Below, piece after piece: positions 31,177 through 40,163 of a DNA stretch of 64,000 nt; positions within the stretch are counted from its first letter, which is position 1; every line of letters begins with the position of its first letter. Source of the DNA: Methylobacterium soli (GTDB lineage Bacteria > Pseudomonadota > Alphaproteobacteria > Rhizobiales > Beijerinckiaceae); assembly GCF_008806385.1 (NCBI RefSeq), contig NZ_VZZK01000032.1:1-64000 (forward strand), given 5' to 3'. A program made the position numbers and the translations under genes. The notes beneath the pieces are model-generated. The model was not told the origin of the DNA, did no database searches, and saw nothing but the letters and a program-made list of their open reading frames with translations.

Positions 31177-33878
31177 ACGCGCATGTCCCAGTCAATCATC
31201 AGACCGCAATGGATCAGCTGCTGTCCGCGATGGCTGCCCAAGGCATCGAGCCTGGCGAGCCATTGAAGGCCGATGGCAAACTCGAGCGCTTCCACGTCCA
31301 GGGCGACCGCAAGGGCAGCCTCAACGGATGGGCCTGCATTCACATGGATGCCCAGCCAGCTGGCCAGTTCGGCTGCAAAAAACGCCACGGCGAGCACAAG
31401 TTCTCCTGGCGCGCGGCCGGAATCACCAAGCCGATGACCCCGGCCGAGCGCAAGGCGCAGCAGGCGGAGTGGGATCGCAAGAAGGCTGAGAAGGCCGAGG
31501 CCGAGCGCAAGCGCCATGCTGACGCCGCGGTGCGCGCAAACGACATCTGGGCAGAAGCGACGCCGGCCAGCGATGACCACCCCTACTTGAAGCGCAAGGG
31601 CGTGAAGGCCCACGGCCTGCGCGTTGGCAAGTGGGAGTTCACCAATGAGGAGACCGGCGATGTCTTCATGTTGACGGACAACGCCCTCCTGGTGCCGATC
31701 GCCGACAAGAAGCGCCAGGTCCAATCACTTCAGGCCCTCTTCCCAGGCAAAATCCTCGGGAAGGGCGAAGGTGCACGAGACAAGGATTTCCTGAAGCACG
31801 GCGCCAAGCTTGGCCTGTTCCATGCGATCGGCCGTCCGCAGCCAGTCGACGGCCGTCCGGTCTATGTGATCGTTGAAGGCTACGCTACCGGTGCCAGCAT
31901 CCACGAGGCTACGGGACACTTGGTGCTCGTGGCATTCGATACCAGCAATTTGCTACCGGTGGCTGAAGCCATCCGCGAGGCGAAGCCAGAGGCAATCATC
32001 GTCTTGGCGGCCGACAACGACCAGTGGACTACCAAGCCAGTCGCCAACCCTGGCGTGCACTTCGCTACCCGAGCTGCTGCTGCGGTCGGCGGCCTGCTGG
32101 CCATCCCGCCATTCGCAGCCGACGCCGAGGGGCAGCCCACCGACTTCAATGACTTGGTCGAGCACGCTGGCCGGAAGGCTGTGACTTCAGTGTTCGATGC
32201 CGTGCTGGCTGCTGGCGAGGTGCTGCGAAGTGAGCTCGAATGCGTCGTCGAGCCGGACGACGGTGTGGTTGACGACGCACCCCCATTCGAGGGTGAGCAG
32301 GCGATCGAGCCAGTCGGCACGGTCACAGAGCTGCTGACCTACGACGAGATCATTGAAGCAATCGTCGCCGCGCCAAACGAGAAGGCCATTCGCGACCTCG
32401 CCGAGACAATCAAGGCACAGCCGCTTGAGGTGACCGAGCTGGCGAGGGTCATGGACGCATACCGCAATGCGTTTCTAATGCTGACCGGTACCAGCCTGAC
32501 CAAGGCAGAGGCCAAAAAGGCGCTTACCACCAAGCACAAGGCCAAGCGCCAGGCTGTCAGCGATCTGCCTGAATGGCTTGATGGCTGGGTCTATCTGACC
32601 AAGTGGGAGTGCTTCTACCATGTCGAGACTGGCCGGGCGATGAGCCGCGCTGCGTTTGATGCCGCTCACACCCGTTTCGTGCCGCCCACCGAGGAAGGAA
32701 CCCAGCCGGCTGCGTCGAACGAAGCCCTGAACTTCTACATGATCGAGACGGCTGAGCGGACCATGTATCTGCCGTCTGCCGGCGCGCGCTTCGAGTTCGA
32801 ACGCCTGCCAATTATCAACTCGTTCTCCGACACCATGCTGCCGCCTGCGGACGATGAGATCAGCGAGGCCGGCGCAAAGGCGATCGAGATCATCCAGAAC
32901 CACCTGAAGATGATCCTGGGTGGCCGCGAGGAGCAGATCCAGCTGTTCACCGACTGGCTCGCCTTCCAGGTGCAGCACATCGGCGAGAAGGTGCGCTACG
33001 CACCACTGATCAAGGGCATCGAGGGCGACGGCAAAACCCTGATCAAGGACATCCTGGCGGCAGCGATTGGTGGCAGGAACATCCGCACTGCAGGCCCAGC
33101 AGAGCTGGCGAGCCAGTTCAACGGCTACGCGGAAGGTGCTGCCGTGGTCATGCTGGAGGAGATCCGCATGGTCGGCCACAACCGCCACGACGTATTGAAC
33201 GCCGTGAAGCCGCTCATCACCAACGACACTGCCCCGATCGTCCGCAAAGGTCGCGACGGCTACGAAATCATCAACGTCACCAACTACATCGCCGTTACCA
33301 ACTTCGCCGACGCGATCCCGATCAACGACAACGACCGCCGCTGGTGGGTGATCTTCACTCCCTGGTCGGCCAAGGCTGAGATGGCTGTGCGGATCGGTCG
33401 ACCGCTGGCTGACTATTTCTGCGAGCTGCACGACGCCATTCGCAACAACGCCCCGGCAATCCGCCGCTGGCTGCTCAACTGGAAGATCAGTGACCAGTTC
33501 AACCCGAACGGCCACGCCCCGCACACCGAGGAACGCGACATCATGATTGGCGCGAGCAAGTCCGAGGAAGACGATGCGCTGCGTGAGCTGGTCGAGCGTG
33601 GCGGCATCGGTTTCAACTCCGACGTGGTGTTCGTGCCGAAGCTGCTGGAGGCGTACAACGCGCTCCTCCCATCCCACGAGGCCATCAAGGGTCAGTCGCT
33701 GAGTAACCCGCTGCGTAAGCTCGGATTGGTGAAGTGGAAGCGGATGCGCTGGAACGGCGAGTCACAGAATGTCTGGCTGCGCTCGCCGGTTGGGGCAACC
33801 GAGCTTTCTGTGCGCGCCATGCTGGATAAGACCCGCCTCGGCGAAGCGCTTATCGAAGACGACGATACACCTTTTTGA
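31173..33878 (+). CDS. Primase-helicase: Toprim plus superfamily 3-type helicase (901 aa)
   Basis: The N-terminal part has a zinc-ribbon-like start (WACIHMDAQPAGQFGCKKRH) and a long Lys/Glu/Ala helix. The Toprim core follows: VYVIVEGYATGASIHEATGH, then AIIVLAADND and PTDFNDLVEHAG. The C-terminal half has the helicase P-loop KGIEGDGKTLIKDIL, the Walker B-like VVMLEEIRMV, and NVTNYIAVTNFADAIPIND with the RRWWVIF arginine region. This is the fused primase-helicase plan of phage P4 alpha-like proteins. An iteron cluster 550 bp downstream is the likely target. ATG overlaps the previous stop. Confidence 0.9.
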   Translation: MNAHVPVNHQTAMDQLLSAMAAQGIEPGEPLKADGKLERFHVQGDRKGSLNGWACIHMDAQPAGQFGCKKRHGEHKFSWRAAGITKPMTPAERKAQQAEWDRKKAEKAEAERKRHADAAVRANDIWAEATPASDDHPYLKRKGVKAHGLRVGKWEFTNEETGDVFMLTDNALLVPIADKKRQVQSLQALFPGKILGKGEGARDKDFLKHGAKLGLFHAIGRPQPVDGRPVYVIVEGYATGASIHEATGHLVLVAFDTSNLLPVAEAIREAKPEAIIVLAADNDQWTTKPVANPGVHFATRAAAAVGGLLAIPPFAADAEGQPTDFNDLVEHAGRKAVTSVFDAVLAAGEVLRSELECVVEPDDGVVDDAPPFEGEQAIEPVGTVTELLTYDEIIEAIVAAPNEKAIRDLAETIKAQPLEVTELARVMDAYRNAFLMLTGTSLTKAEAKKALTTKHKAKRQAVSDLPEWLDGWVYLTKWECFYHVETGRAMSRAAFDAAHTRFVPPTEEGTQPAASNEALNFYMIETAERTMYLPSAGARFEFERLPIINSFSDTMLPPADDEISEAGAKAIEIIQNHLKMILGGREEQIQLFTDWLAFQVQHIGEKVRYAPLIKGIEGDGKTLIKDILAAAIGGRNIRTAGPAELASQFNGYAEGAAVVMLEEIRMVGHNRHDVLNAVKPLITNDTAPIVRKGRDGYEIINVTNYIAVTNFADAIPINDNDRRWWVIFTPWSAKAEMAVRIGRPLADYFCELHDAIRNNAPAIRRWLLNWKISDQFNPNGHAPHTEERDIMIGASKSEEDDALRELVERGGIGFNSDVVFVPKLLEAYNALLPSHEAIKGQSLSNPLRKLGLVKWKRMRWNGESQNVWLRSPVGATELSVRAMLDKTRLGEALIEDDDTPF

Positions 33879-33917
33879 TCAACTTACAGGGGCGCGGCGC
33901 GCCCCATTGGAGCACTT

Positions 33918-34199
33918 GTGAAAAAATCCACTGTCATCGCTGCGCCGGCCGGAAGCAAAGGTGTCATCTACCTGGATGATGGGCTGGTCTACCTGGACGA
34001 CCTTGCCTTCATGATTGTCTGCGATGAGGGCCGCAGTGACCTGGACGATGAGCCTGCCATTTGCTGGTACACCGGTGGTTTCGACACCGCGCAAGCCTTC
34101 GTTTCACCGTCCGGCCGCGTCTACACGAAGGACTCGACCTTCCCGAACCTGGACAAGTACCTTGAGCATGAGCGGCTGACCCTCGACACTTTCAACTGA
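33918..34199 (+). CDS. Hypothetical acidic protein (93 aa)
   Basis: GTG start with GGAGC seven bases upstream. Beta-rich and acidic (GVIYLDDGLVYLDDLAFMIV, CDEGRSDLDDEPAICWYTGG). It ends the replication operon and is followed by a terminator. No family recognised. Confidence 0.6.
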   Translation: MKKSTVIAAPAGSKGVIYLDDGLVYLDDLAFMIVCDEGRSDLDDEPAICWYTGGFDTAQAFVSPSGRVYTKDSTFPNLDKYLEHERLTLDTFN

Positions 34200-34218
34200 C
34201 CGTCGCTCCGACCACCAC

Positions 34219-34243
34219 AAGCCCGCCCAGTCGCGGGCTTTTT
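34219..34243 (+). terminator. Terminator of the replication operon
   Basis: AAGCCCGC...GCGGGCTTTTT, 20 bp after the 93-aa gene. Confidence 0.85.
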
Positions 34244-34430
34244 CGTGCCTGGCAATCGAGTGGCACCCCGGCGGCATGCTGGCTCAGGCCATGCCAAAGG
34301 CTGCCCGTTGGGCAAACGGCTCGCCATGGTGGTGCATGCCGGTCAGGCGTGGGCATGCAGCGAGACACGATGAGAAGTCGTAGCAATTCTCATTTAGACG
34401 GTTTTTGCTGTTCTGGACGGCCAACTCCCG

Positions 34431-34754
34431 TTCCAACTCATGGCCCTGTTCCAACTGTGTTCCAACTCATTTTGTCGGTTGGAACGTCGTAAGTGATTGT
34501 TGTGCAAGGGTTTATCGAGTTTCGTTCCAACTCGACGACTGTTCCAACTGGTTTCAGTCTATATAGGAATATTTTTCTCAAATGATAAATGATAATCATT
34601 CTGACAATGTGCAATCTCTCTCATGATTAGAACTTTGAAATAGTTGGAACAGTTGGAACAGAGTATGTAAAAGACTAGCGATTACAGGCACTTAAGGACG
34701 TTCCAACTCATTCGAAACGTTGGAACAGGGTTGGAACGCCTCACAAGGTTGGAA
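34431..34754. repeat. Iteron cluster with AT-rich core: putative replication origin
   Basis: Twelve copies of TTCCAAC or its complement GTTGGAA start at 34431, 34449, 34460, 34478, 34525, 34542, 34643, 34652, 34701, 34719, 34730 and 34748. Most are part of CGTTCCAACTC or GTTGGAACA. Six lie left and six right of an AT-rich block at 34555-34640 that contains ATGATAAATGATAATCAT. Iterons around an AT-rich unwinding element, next to a primase-helicase operon, is the layout of a replication origin such as that of P4 satellites or plasmids. There is no gene between 34200 and 34931. Confidence 0.75.
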
Positions 34755-34931
34755 CAGGCAGGCAGAAAAGTCGGCCCACGTGTCTGGCGACGGGGCTTTT
34801 CGCTCGTAAAATAACCATAGCGACACCGCCGGCATCCCCCAGCGCGATGTTCAGGGTGACAGGTGCCACGGTCTGCTGGCGTGACGCTACGATCAGGGGA
34901 CATCCACCACGGGCCCTGCGAGGCCACAGCC

Positions 34932-35498
34932 ATGACCGACGAAACCCAGAAACCAGCCCAGCCCCTGATCGAGGTCCGCCGTGAGACCGCACGAACCCTT
35001 TACGTCACGTCCCCAGCTACGCTGGCCGAAGTAGCCGCTCACGTCGATTGCAGCGAGCGCACGATAAAGCGCTGGAGCGCTGCGGATGGCGGCTGGAAGA
35101 AGCTTGGCGGCCCGAAGCTGACTGAGCGTGCCCACGAGATCGCCGATCGCATGGAGAAGGCTGCTGCCGAGCTGGAGGTAGCTCAGGTGCCGGTAGAGGA
35201 GCGGCCCTCCGCTATGGCGGAAGCGCGGGAGGACATTGCTGCTGATGATCGGGCCCAGCTGATCGTGGCACACCGCAAGCAGCTGAAGGTCGTGGACGGC
35301 CTACTGAGCGAGGCAGTCCGATCCAGGGACGACGGAGGTGCCCGGTTGGCTTGGCGCGTTGCTCAGACGCTCGCTATCAAGCAGCGCGCTGAGCGCTTGG
35401 CATGGGGACTGGATAGCGGAGAGCAGGCGCACACAGTCGTCATCGAGCGTGGGTCGCCCTATCAGGTCGATGCGCCCCACCGGCTTAGCATCGATTGA
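34932..35498 (+). CDS. Terminase-small-subunit-like HTH protein (188 aa)
   Basis: The N-terminal domain (RTLYVTSPATLAEVAAHVDC, SERTIKRWSAADGGWKKLGG) is a homeodomain-like HTH of the type seen in phage small terminase subunits. A long helical part follows (RAHEIADRMEKAAAELEVAQ). I chose the ATG at 34932; the frame upstream runs through the origin region. No large terminase is present, so if it is a packaging protein it would act on a helper phage. A replication-associated DNA-binding role is the alternative. Confidence 0.55.
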   Translation: MTDETQKPAQPLIEVRRETARTLYVTSPATLAEVAAHVDCSERTIKRWSAADGGWKKLGGPKLTERAHEIADRMEKAAAELEVAQVPVEERPSAMAEAREDIAADDRAQLIVAHRKQLKVVDGLLSEAVRSRDDGGARLAWRVAQTLAIKQRAERLAWGLDSGEQAHTVVIERGSPYQVDAPHRLSID

Positions 35499-35500
35499 GG

Positions 35501-36196
35501 CTAACGCCCTCTCACGTCATAAGTGTAATTTGTGTCTGGCAGGACAAAATTCAGGGCCGGTGTGTAGCTATCGTCCCCCTTTGGGGGAAAGGGTGCGACC
35601 GGGTATGAGGTCTTGAGTGTGTCTTTGCCGGTCGTCGTGAGGTGGTAGAGCTTGAATTTACGCGGGTCCTCGATTCGGTTGTAATCTTCGTAGGTTCCGT
35701 CGTTCAGCTCTAGAGAGTCGCAGACCCAGGCCGTGAGTTCGCTCCCGCTGTCGCCCGTAAGGGATGATTTGTATTTTTGAACGATCGAATGGCAATCAAG
35801 TCCGAAGCCATACTTGATCAGGTTGTAGCCGAGCTTGACCTTGCCGCCGACCGGCTTCGCTTGCCAGAAGTCCCCATTCTTTTCGAACCTCGGCACAAGA
35901 CCGGCGCGCTTGCCGTTGCAGTCGTGGCGCTCCTTTTCCGATGGGTCGTCGCAGGAAGTGCCGGAAATGAGAACCCACTCCGCCGTCGTCTCGGTCTTCA
36001 GGCAGGCGAGGACGTAACTGGAGAAGAAGCCGTGCACGTTGCCGCCCGTGTGGAGGTACTCGACGAGCTTGCCCGTGCCGCACTTGGCCATGTTGGTGTC
36101 CTGGGCGACCCGCATGTAGATTTCGCCCATGGCCTGGCCCTCCTGCGGGCAAAGGAGGCAGGCCGCCAACGCGACGGCCGGAAAGATCGTCCTCAT
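35501..36196 (-). CDS. Secreted hypothetical protein (231 aa)
   Basis: A signal peptide is clear (MRTIFPAVALAACLLCPQEG, cleavage near QA-MG). The mature part has several cysteines (including TSCDDPSEKERHDC and CHSIV) and no recognised domain. It converges with the HTH gene at 34932 and has a different, more Methylobacterium-like base composition, so it marks the start of a separate cargo block. Confidence 0.65.
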   Translation of the reverse strand: MRTIFPAVALAACLLCPQEGQAMGEIYMRVAQDTNMAKCGTGKLVEYLHTGGNVHGFFSSYVLACLKTETTAEWVLISGTSCDDPSEKERHDCNGKRAGLVPRFEKNGDFWQAKPVGGKVKLGYNLIKYGFGLDCHSIVQKYKSSLTGDSGSELTAWVCDSLELNDGTYEDYNRIEDPRKFKLYHLTTTGKDTLKTSYPVAPFPPKGDDSYTPALNFVLPDTNYTYDVRGR

Positions 36197-36427
36197 AGAA
36201 ATTCCTGCATGGCGTTGTGCGGCCTAGGTTGAGGTGCTTGAACCACATCCCGGCGCGCCGTGCCATCGCCACGGTGGGTTACGATCCCGGATTGCCACCA
36301 GGTCGACAGGCCTAAGTGTCTTGCCTTGCAGCTGACACTCAGGCGATCCGCACCGCTTCGGCCAGCAGCTGGTCAAGGGCCTGGCTGCAATCGACCTGGT
36401 TCATACGGCAGCCGCGGCTGTGCGCCC

Positions 36428-36679
36428 TCAGTGCATACGGCGTCCTGGGAGAAGCTCCTCGGTCACTTCTTGGCCGGTTTCTGCCTCTCGAACGGTAACC
36501 TTCACTCCTTCCAGCGTCAGGCGCTCGATATCGTCTGGAGAGACATACCGTTTCGCGGTGGCGTCGTAGAGCCGGCAGCCGCCATAGCGCTTGATGAGCC
36601 GGATGGGCTGATCTCTCTTCGTTTTCATTGCCGGTGAGGGCCCGCTCTCCGTCGCCTGCTCGATTGCCGAGTGCTGCAT
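36428..36679 (-). CDS. PhaR N-terminal-domain-like DNA-binding protein (83 aa)
   Basis: RLIKRYGGCRLYDATAKRYV and SPDDIERLTLEGVKVTVREA match the PHB/PHA accumulation regulator DNA-binding domain (usually KRY-NRRLYDT-TS-YVTL). Only this domain is present; the C-terminal PHB-binding repeats of full PhaR are absent. An internal ATG at 36628 is a possible alternative start. It may compete with or imitate the host PhaR. Confidence 0.7.
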   Translation of the reverse strand: MQHSAIEQATESGPSPAMKTKRDQPIRLIKRYGGCRLYDATAKRYVSPDDIERLTLEGVKVTVREAETGQEVTEELLPGRRMH

Positions 36680-37097
36680 ACTCTAGAACGGTTACAGACT
36701 GCTGTACCATCCAGCAAGGCGACGAATGCGTGTGAACGCATTTTGGCGATCGTCTGCGTGAGATCTTGGTCGACGATGGCCCCGCCATGCGCAGGAAAAC
36801 GCCACATGGAAGCGGGTGGCGCAAAATGATGCTTGTTAGTCAGCGTACGGGAGAGCTAAAAGCCTGCACCCAAGACATAAAAAAGGCCGCCCCGGTGAGG
36901 GAGCGGCCCGAAGTCAAGGGAGGAAACGCCCAAGAAAGGGCTGCAGCCCAGCGACGCCATCGCCGTGCTGCATTGCAACAATGACAGCGTTGCGCGGGAG
37001 CGCAACCCTTTTCTGTTGCTGAGCGAAGCAGCCCGTGCGGCTGAGCACATGGGCGTGCTGCGGCGGCCCCTTCCCGTGATGGTGAAGCTCGACTGAG
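36680..37097. other. Intergenic stretch with a minus-strand terminator
   Basis: No supported gene. A hairpin terminator at 36878-36908 serves the leftward genes at 37098-37891. The segment 36900-37020 has a composition and repeats (for example TTGCAACAATGACAGCGTTGC) that could fold, but no family is recognised. Confidence 0.4.
36878..36908 (-). terminator. Terminator for leftward DUF892-DUF2171 genes
   Basis: GGCCGC...GCGGCC stem with TTTTTT on the minus strand. Confidence 0.7.
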
Positions 37098-37334
37098 CTA
37101 ATCCGCCGTAGCCCACTCGTCCTTGGCCTCGGCTTCAGTTCGGTTCAGCCGTACTTCGCCGTTCTCGACCGCGGCGATCGAGTCTATGTGGATGTAGTGG
37201 TGCTTTCCGTGCGCATCCGGGTCGGTTCGGGTGAGCTTGATGCGCTTGTCCTCGAGGTGATCCACCGTGCCGACATGGCCGCCGTCTGAGCCGACAACGG
37301 GCATGTGTTCCTGGATGCTGCTTGGATCGATCAT
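37098..37334 (-). CDS. DUF2171 (PRC-barrel-like) protein (78 aa)
   Basis: IQEHMPVVGSDGGHVGTVDH, RIKLTRTDPDAHGKHHYIHI and AAVENGEVRL are typical of DUF2171, a small PRC-barrel-like family in Rhizobiales and Sphingomonads linked with stress gene clusters. It lies 11 bp downstream of the DUF892 gene on the same strand, an operon. Confidence 0.85.
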   Translation of the reverse strand: MIDPSSIQEHMPVVGSDGGHVGTVDHLEDKRIKLTRTDPDAHGKHHYIHIDSIAAVENGEVRLNRTEAEAKDEWATAD

Positions 37335-37345
37335 CGCCGTGTCCC

Positions 37346-37891
37346 TCAGGCTGTTTTGCGGCTGCTCTTGCCCTTGTTGGCGGCCTCCGGAGCTCCGCCC
37401 TCGGAGCCTTCGACGTTGATGCGCTCTGCGATCTGCGAGAGCAGCTGGTCGGTCTTCTTCTCCTCCTGCAGAGTCTCATCGAGGAGCTTGGCGGCATCGT
37501 CGTAGCCGAGCTGGCTCGCCCAGGTCTTCAGGGTGCCGTAGCGGGCGATCTCATAGTGCTCGACGGCCTGCGCGCAGGCGGCCAGCACTGCGTCGGCGGC
37601 AGGGCTATCGCCGAAATCATCCATGTCCTCCTCCATCTCGGAGGTAATGCCCTGCATGGCCTCGCACGTCTTGGCGCGCGCCGGCTTGCCGATGATCTCG
37701 AACACCTGCGTCAGGCGCTCCACCTGGGTGGCACTTTCCTCGGCGTGAGTCTCAAACGCCTGGCGAAGCTCGTCGTGCTCGGCGGCTTTGGCTGACTTCT
37801 TCAGCGCCTTAACGGACTGTTTTTCAGCGTAATAGACGTCCTTCAAGGTCTCGTAGAAGGCGTCATGCAGGGTCTTCTGCTTGGCAGCCAT
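37346..37891 (-). CDS. DUF892/YciE-type ferritin-like protein (181 aa)
   Basis: The sequence starts TLHDAFYETLKDVYYAEKQS, then HDELRQAFETHAEESATQVE and ACAQAVEHYEIARYGTLKTW; Glu and His residues are spaced as in ferritin-like four-helix bundles. Members are induced by stress and may bind di-iron. I chose the ATG at 37891 over an upstream in-frame start because the family begins at KQKTLHD. The C-terminus is a short Lys/Ser tail. Confidence 0.88.
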   Translation of the reverse strand: MAAKQKTLHDAFYETLKDVYYAEKQSVKALKKSAKAAEHDELRQAFETHAEESATQVERLTQVFEIIGKPARAKTCEAMQGITSEMEEDMDDFGDSPAADAVLAACAQAVEHYEIARYGTLKTWASQLGYDDAAKLLDETLQEEKKTDQLLSQIAERINVEGSEGGAPEAANKGKSSRKTA

Positions 37892-38090
37892 GGCTGACAT
37901 TCTCCTGAATATTTGCAGGTATGCGGGCGCAGCAGCGATCGCTGGCACCTGTGCTGTGAGAACGTGCCACTGGCGGATCAGGTCCGAAAATTATGTTGTG
38001 AAATCAACCGGACGAGCCAGGAACCAATCTCATTCAAGCTGACTCGCGAAGTCCGGATTCGCAGGCGCGGCTCGTCTCTGCCTGCACGTC

Positions 38091-39161
38091 TTATCGTCCT
38101 TGACCAAGGGGAACGTCGACAGTCACTCGCAACCCGTCCGGATCGTAGTCGATATTCACCTCGGCCCCGATCTGAGCCGTCAGCACACGGTTGAGCACGC
38201 GCGAGCCGAAGCCGTCTCTGGTCGGCAGGGCCACCGGTGGACCATCGTGCTCGTTCCAGATCCAGCGCAGTTGCTGGCCGGATGTCCCCTGCTCAAGCGA
38301 CCAGGTCACCTCGATGCGCCCATCCGCGTGCGCCAGTGCCCCGTGCTTGATCGCGTTGATCGTCAGTTCGTGGAGGGCCATGCCGATCGGAACGGCCAAC
38401 TCCGAAGGCAGCACGACCTGCGGGCCTTCAAGAGATAGCCGTCCGTCCTGCCGATCGTCGTAAGCCTGGAGTTCTGAAGCGACGAGTTGGCGGAACAGGA
38501 CCGCCTGAGCCAGATCCTCGGTGATCATGGCGTGCGTTTTCGCGAGGGACGTGATCCGTCCGGTCAGCATCCGCGCAAAATCCGGAATGCTGACCGCCGA
38601 GCGCACGGTCGCGTTCAAGACTGCCTGAACGGTGGCGAGGGTGTTCTTGACGCGGTGGTGCAGCTCTCGGACCATCAGGATCTGGCGGTCCTCCGCGGCT
38701 CGCCGGTCCGTGATATCGCGCTGCGCCGAGATCCAGTGCGAGACGCTGCCGTCAGGGCCGCGTACCGGGGTGATCAGCCACTCGACGAAGTAGGTGGAGC
38801 CGTCCTTGCGGTAGTTCGTAGCCTCGCCCTGGAACGCCTCCCCGGCAATGAGTGCCTTACGCATCCTGTCGAGCACGGCGCGCTCCGTCTGCGGACCCTG
38901 CAGCAGGCGCGGCGTTCGACCGATCACATCCTTCAGCGTGTACCCGCTCATGCGCGTGAAGGCAGGATTGGCGTATTCGATACGTGGGCCGGGCTCGTCG
39001 AGTTCGGTCGAGGTGATGAGGATCGCTTCGTTCGTGGCTTCGATGGCCGCTTGCAGCAGCTTCAGATCAACAGCGGGGGATGGATCCGCATCCGCTGGAG
39101 GTACAACTCCACTGTCACCACCGAACAAAGACGTGTCCTCCAGAACCCATTGCTGCCGCAA
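38091..39161 (-). CDS. PAS-HWE sensor histidine kinase (356 aa)
   Basis: A PAS domain (about residues 35-160) is close to LOV domains (NPAFTRMSGYTLKDVIGRTP, LLQGPQTERAVLDRMRKALI) but has TPRLLQ where LOV photoreceptors have NCRFLQ, so the flavin-adduct Cys is missing. The kinase part is HWE type: phosphoacceptor His in ELHHRVKNTLATVQ, N-box HELTINAIKHGAL and the WNEHDGPPV motif. No response regulator is adjacent. HWE kinases of Rhizobiales often feed the general stress response, which fits the neighbouring stress genes. The start may lie a little downstream. Confidence 0.87.
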   Translation of the reverse strand: MRQQWVLEDTSLFGGDSGVVPPADADPSPAVDLKLLQAAIEATNEAILITSTELDEPGPRIEYANPAFTRMSGYTLKDVIGRTPRLLQGPQTERAVLDRMRKALIAGEAFQGEATNYRKDGSTYFVEWLITPVRGPDGSVSHWISAQRDITDRRAAEDRQILMVRELHHRVKNTLATVQAVLNATVRSAVSIPDFARMLTGRITSLAKTHAMITEDLAQAVLFRQLVASELQAYDDRQDGRLSLEGPQVVLPSELAVPIGMALHELTINAIKHGALAHADGRIEVTWSLEQGTSGQQLRWIWNEHDGPPVALPTRDGFGSRVLNRVLTAQIGAEVNIDYDPDGLRVTVDVPLGQGR

Positions 39162-39372
39162 CAGCCCTCGACTTCATGCTCAAGCTGAAAGAGCGCGATT
39201 GCAGTCTGGCGGATTAACCTATGACGCTCGCGCTGGTTGCAGGGCGAGGCGTCGCAGGGAGCCGGGGATCAACCGCAAGGTGTAGGGCGCGAGCAGGGTG
39301 ATGGGTGGCCAAGCTGGACGATTAGGATGGAACATTGCTCGCTGGTCAATTTGGCTCCTGAATAAATTCTTT

Positions 39373-39396
39373 TGCCCTAGGTACTGACGTAGGGCA
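39373..39396. promoter_or_regulatory. Inverted repeat TGCCCTA-N10-TAGGGCA upstream of recombinase
   Basis: 7-bp perfect arms separated by 10 bp, centred 47 bp before the recombinase ATG. Layout fits an operator or a crossover/res half-site recognised by the serine recombinase. Confidence 0.5.
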
Positions 39397-39431
39397 TAAT
39401 GGGTCTACCCAAACTAACCGAGACCCATCGT

Positions 39432-40061
39432 ATGACTGCCCCGAAGATTGCCCGCGTCTACCTCCGTGTATCCACCGACCAGCAGGACCTGGAGCGCCAG
39501 GAAGCCATCGTCAGCAGCGCAAGGGTCACAGGCTACTACGTGGCAGGGGTCTACCGAGAGAAGGCCTCAGGCGCTCGCGCAGACCGTCCTGAGCTGCTGC
39601 GCATGATCGCCGACCTGCAGCCTGGCGAGGTGGTGATCGCTGAGAAGATCGACCGCATCAGCCGCCTGCCTCTGCCCGAGGCCGAGAAGCTGATCGCCAC
39701 CATCCGAGCCAAGGGTGCGCGACTGGCGATCCCTGGTGTGGTCGACCTGTCCGAGCTGGCGGCGGCATCTGAGGGTGTGGCAAAGGTGGTGCTGGAGAGC
39801 GTGCAGGACATGCTGCTGCGCCTTGCTCTGCAGATGGCGCACGACGACTATGAGACGCGTCGGGAGCGCCAGGAGCAGGGTATCGCCTTGGCCAAGCAGA
39901 AGGGCGTCTATAGCGGCAGAAAGGCGGACGCGCCTCGGCATGAGTTGATCCGTAGCCTCAGGGCCTCTGGTCACAGCATTGCTGACACCGCTAAACTGGC
40001 TAAGTGCAGCGCGAGCCTCGTCAAACTGGTGTGCAGGCCTGCTGGAGCGCGTCTTGGTTAG
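39432..40061 (+). CDS. Serine recombinase (resolvase/invertase), 209 aa
   Basis: The resolvase catalytic domain is complete: RVYLRVSTDQQDLERQE with the nucleophile Ser, REKASGARADRPELLRMIAD and VVIAEKIDRISR. A C-terminal HTH (IRSLRASGHSIADTAKLAKC) binds the site. The ATG at 39432 is preferred over a TTG at 39399, which lies close to the inverted repeat. No transposase is nearby, so it may resolve element dimers or invert a segment. Confidence 0.88.
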   Translation: MTAPKIARVYLRVSTDQQDLERQEAIVSSARVTGYYVAGVYREKASGARADRPELLRMIADLQPGEVVIAEKIDRISRLPLPEAEKLIATIRAKGARLAIPGVVDLSELAAASEGVAKVVLESVQDMLLRLALQMAHDDYETRRERQEQGIALAKQKGVYSGRKADAPRHELIRSLRASGHSIADTAKLAKCSASLVKLVCRPAGARLG

Positions 40062-40163
40062 GGCACACCGACGGCGCCGGAACCGCCGCTTCTGACCCGA
40101 TGCTGCCCTTCCGAATGTCTGCTCTTCGGCGGGTTAATAATTGTGGAGCGAGAGATTGCGATT

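Noticed and set aside
31173..33878. A virulence-associated or transposon primase unrelated to the origin
   Set aside because: The joint presence of Toprim and helicase motifs, AlpA upstream and iterons downstream makes an element-replication role much more likely.
34431..34754. A CRISPR array
   Set aside because: The repeats are 7-11 bp, occur in both orientations and have irregular spacing; there are no cas genes. Iterons fit better.
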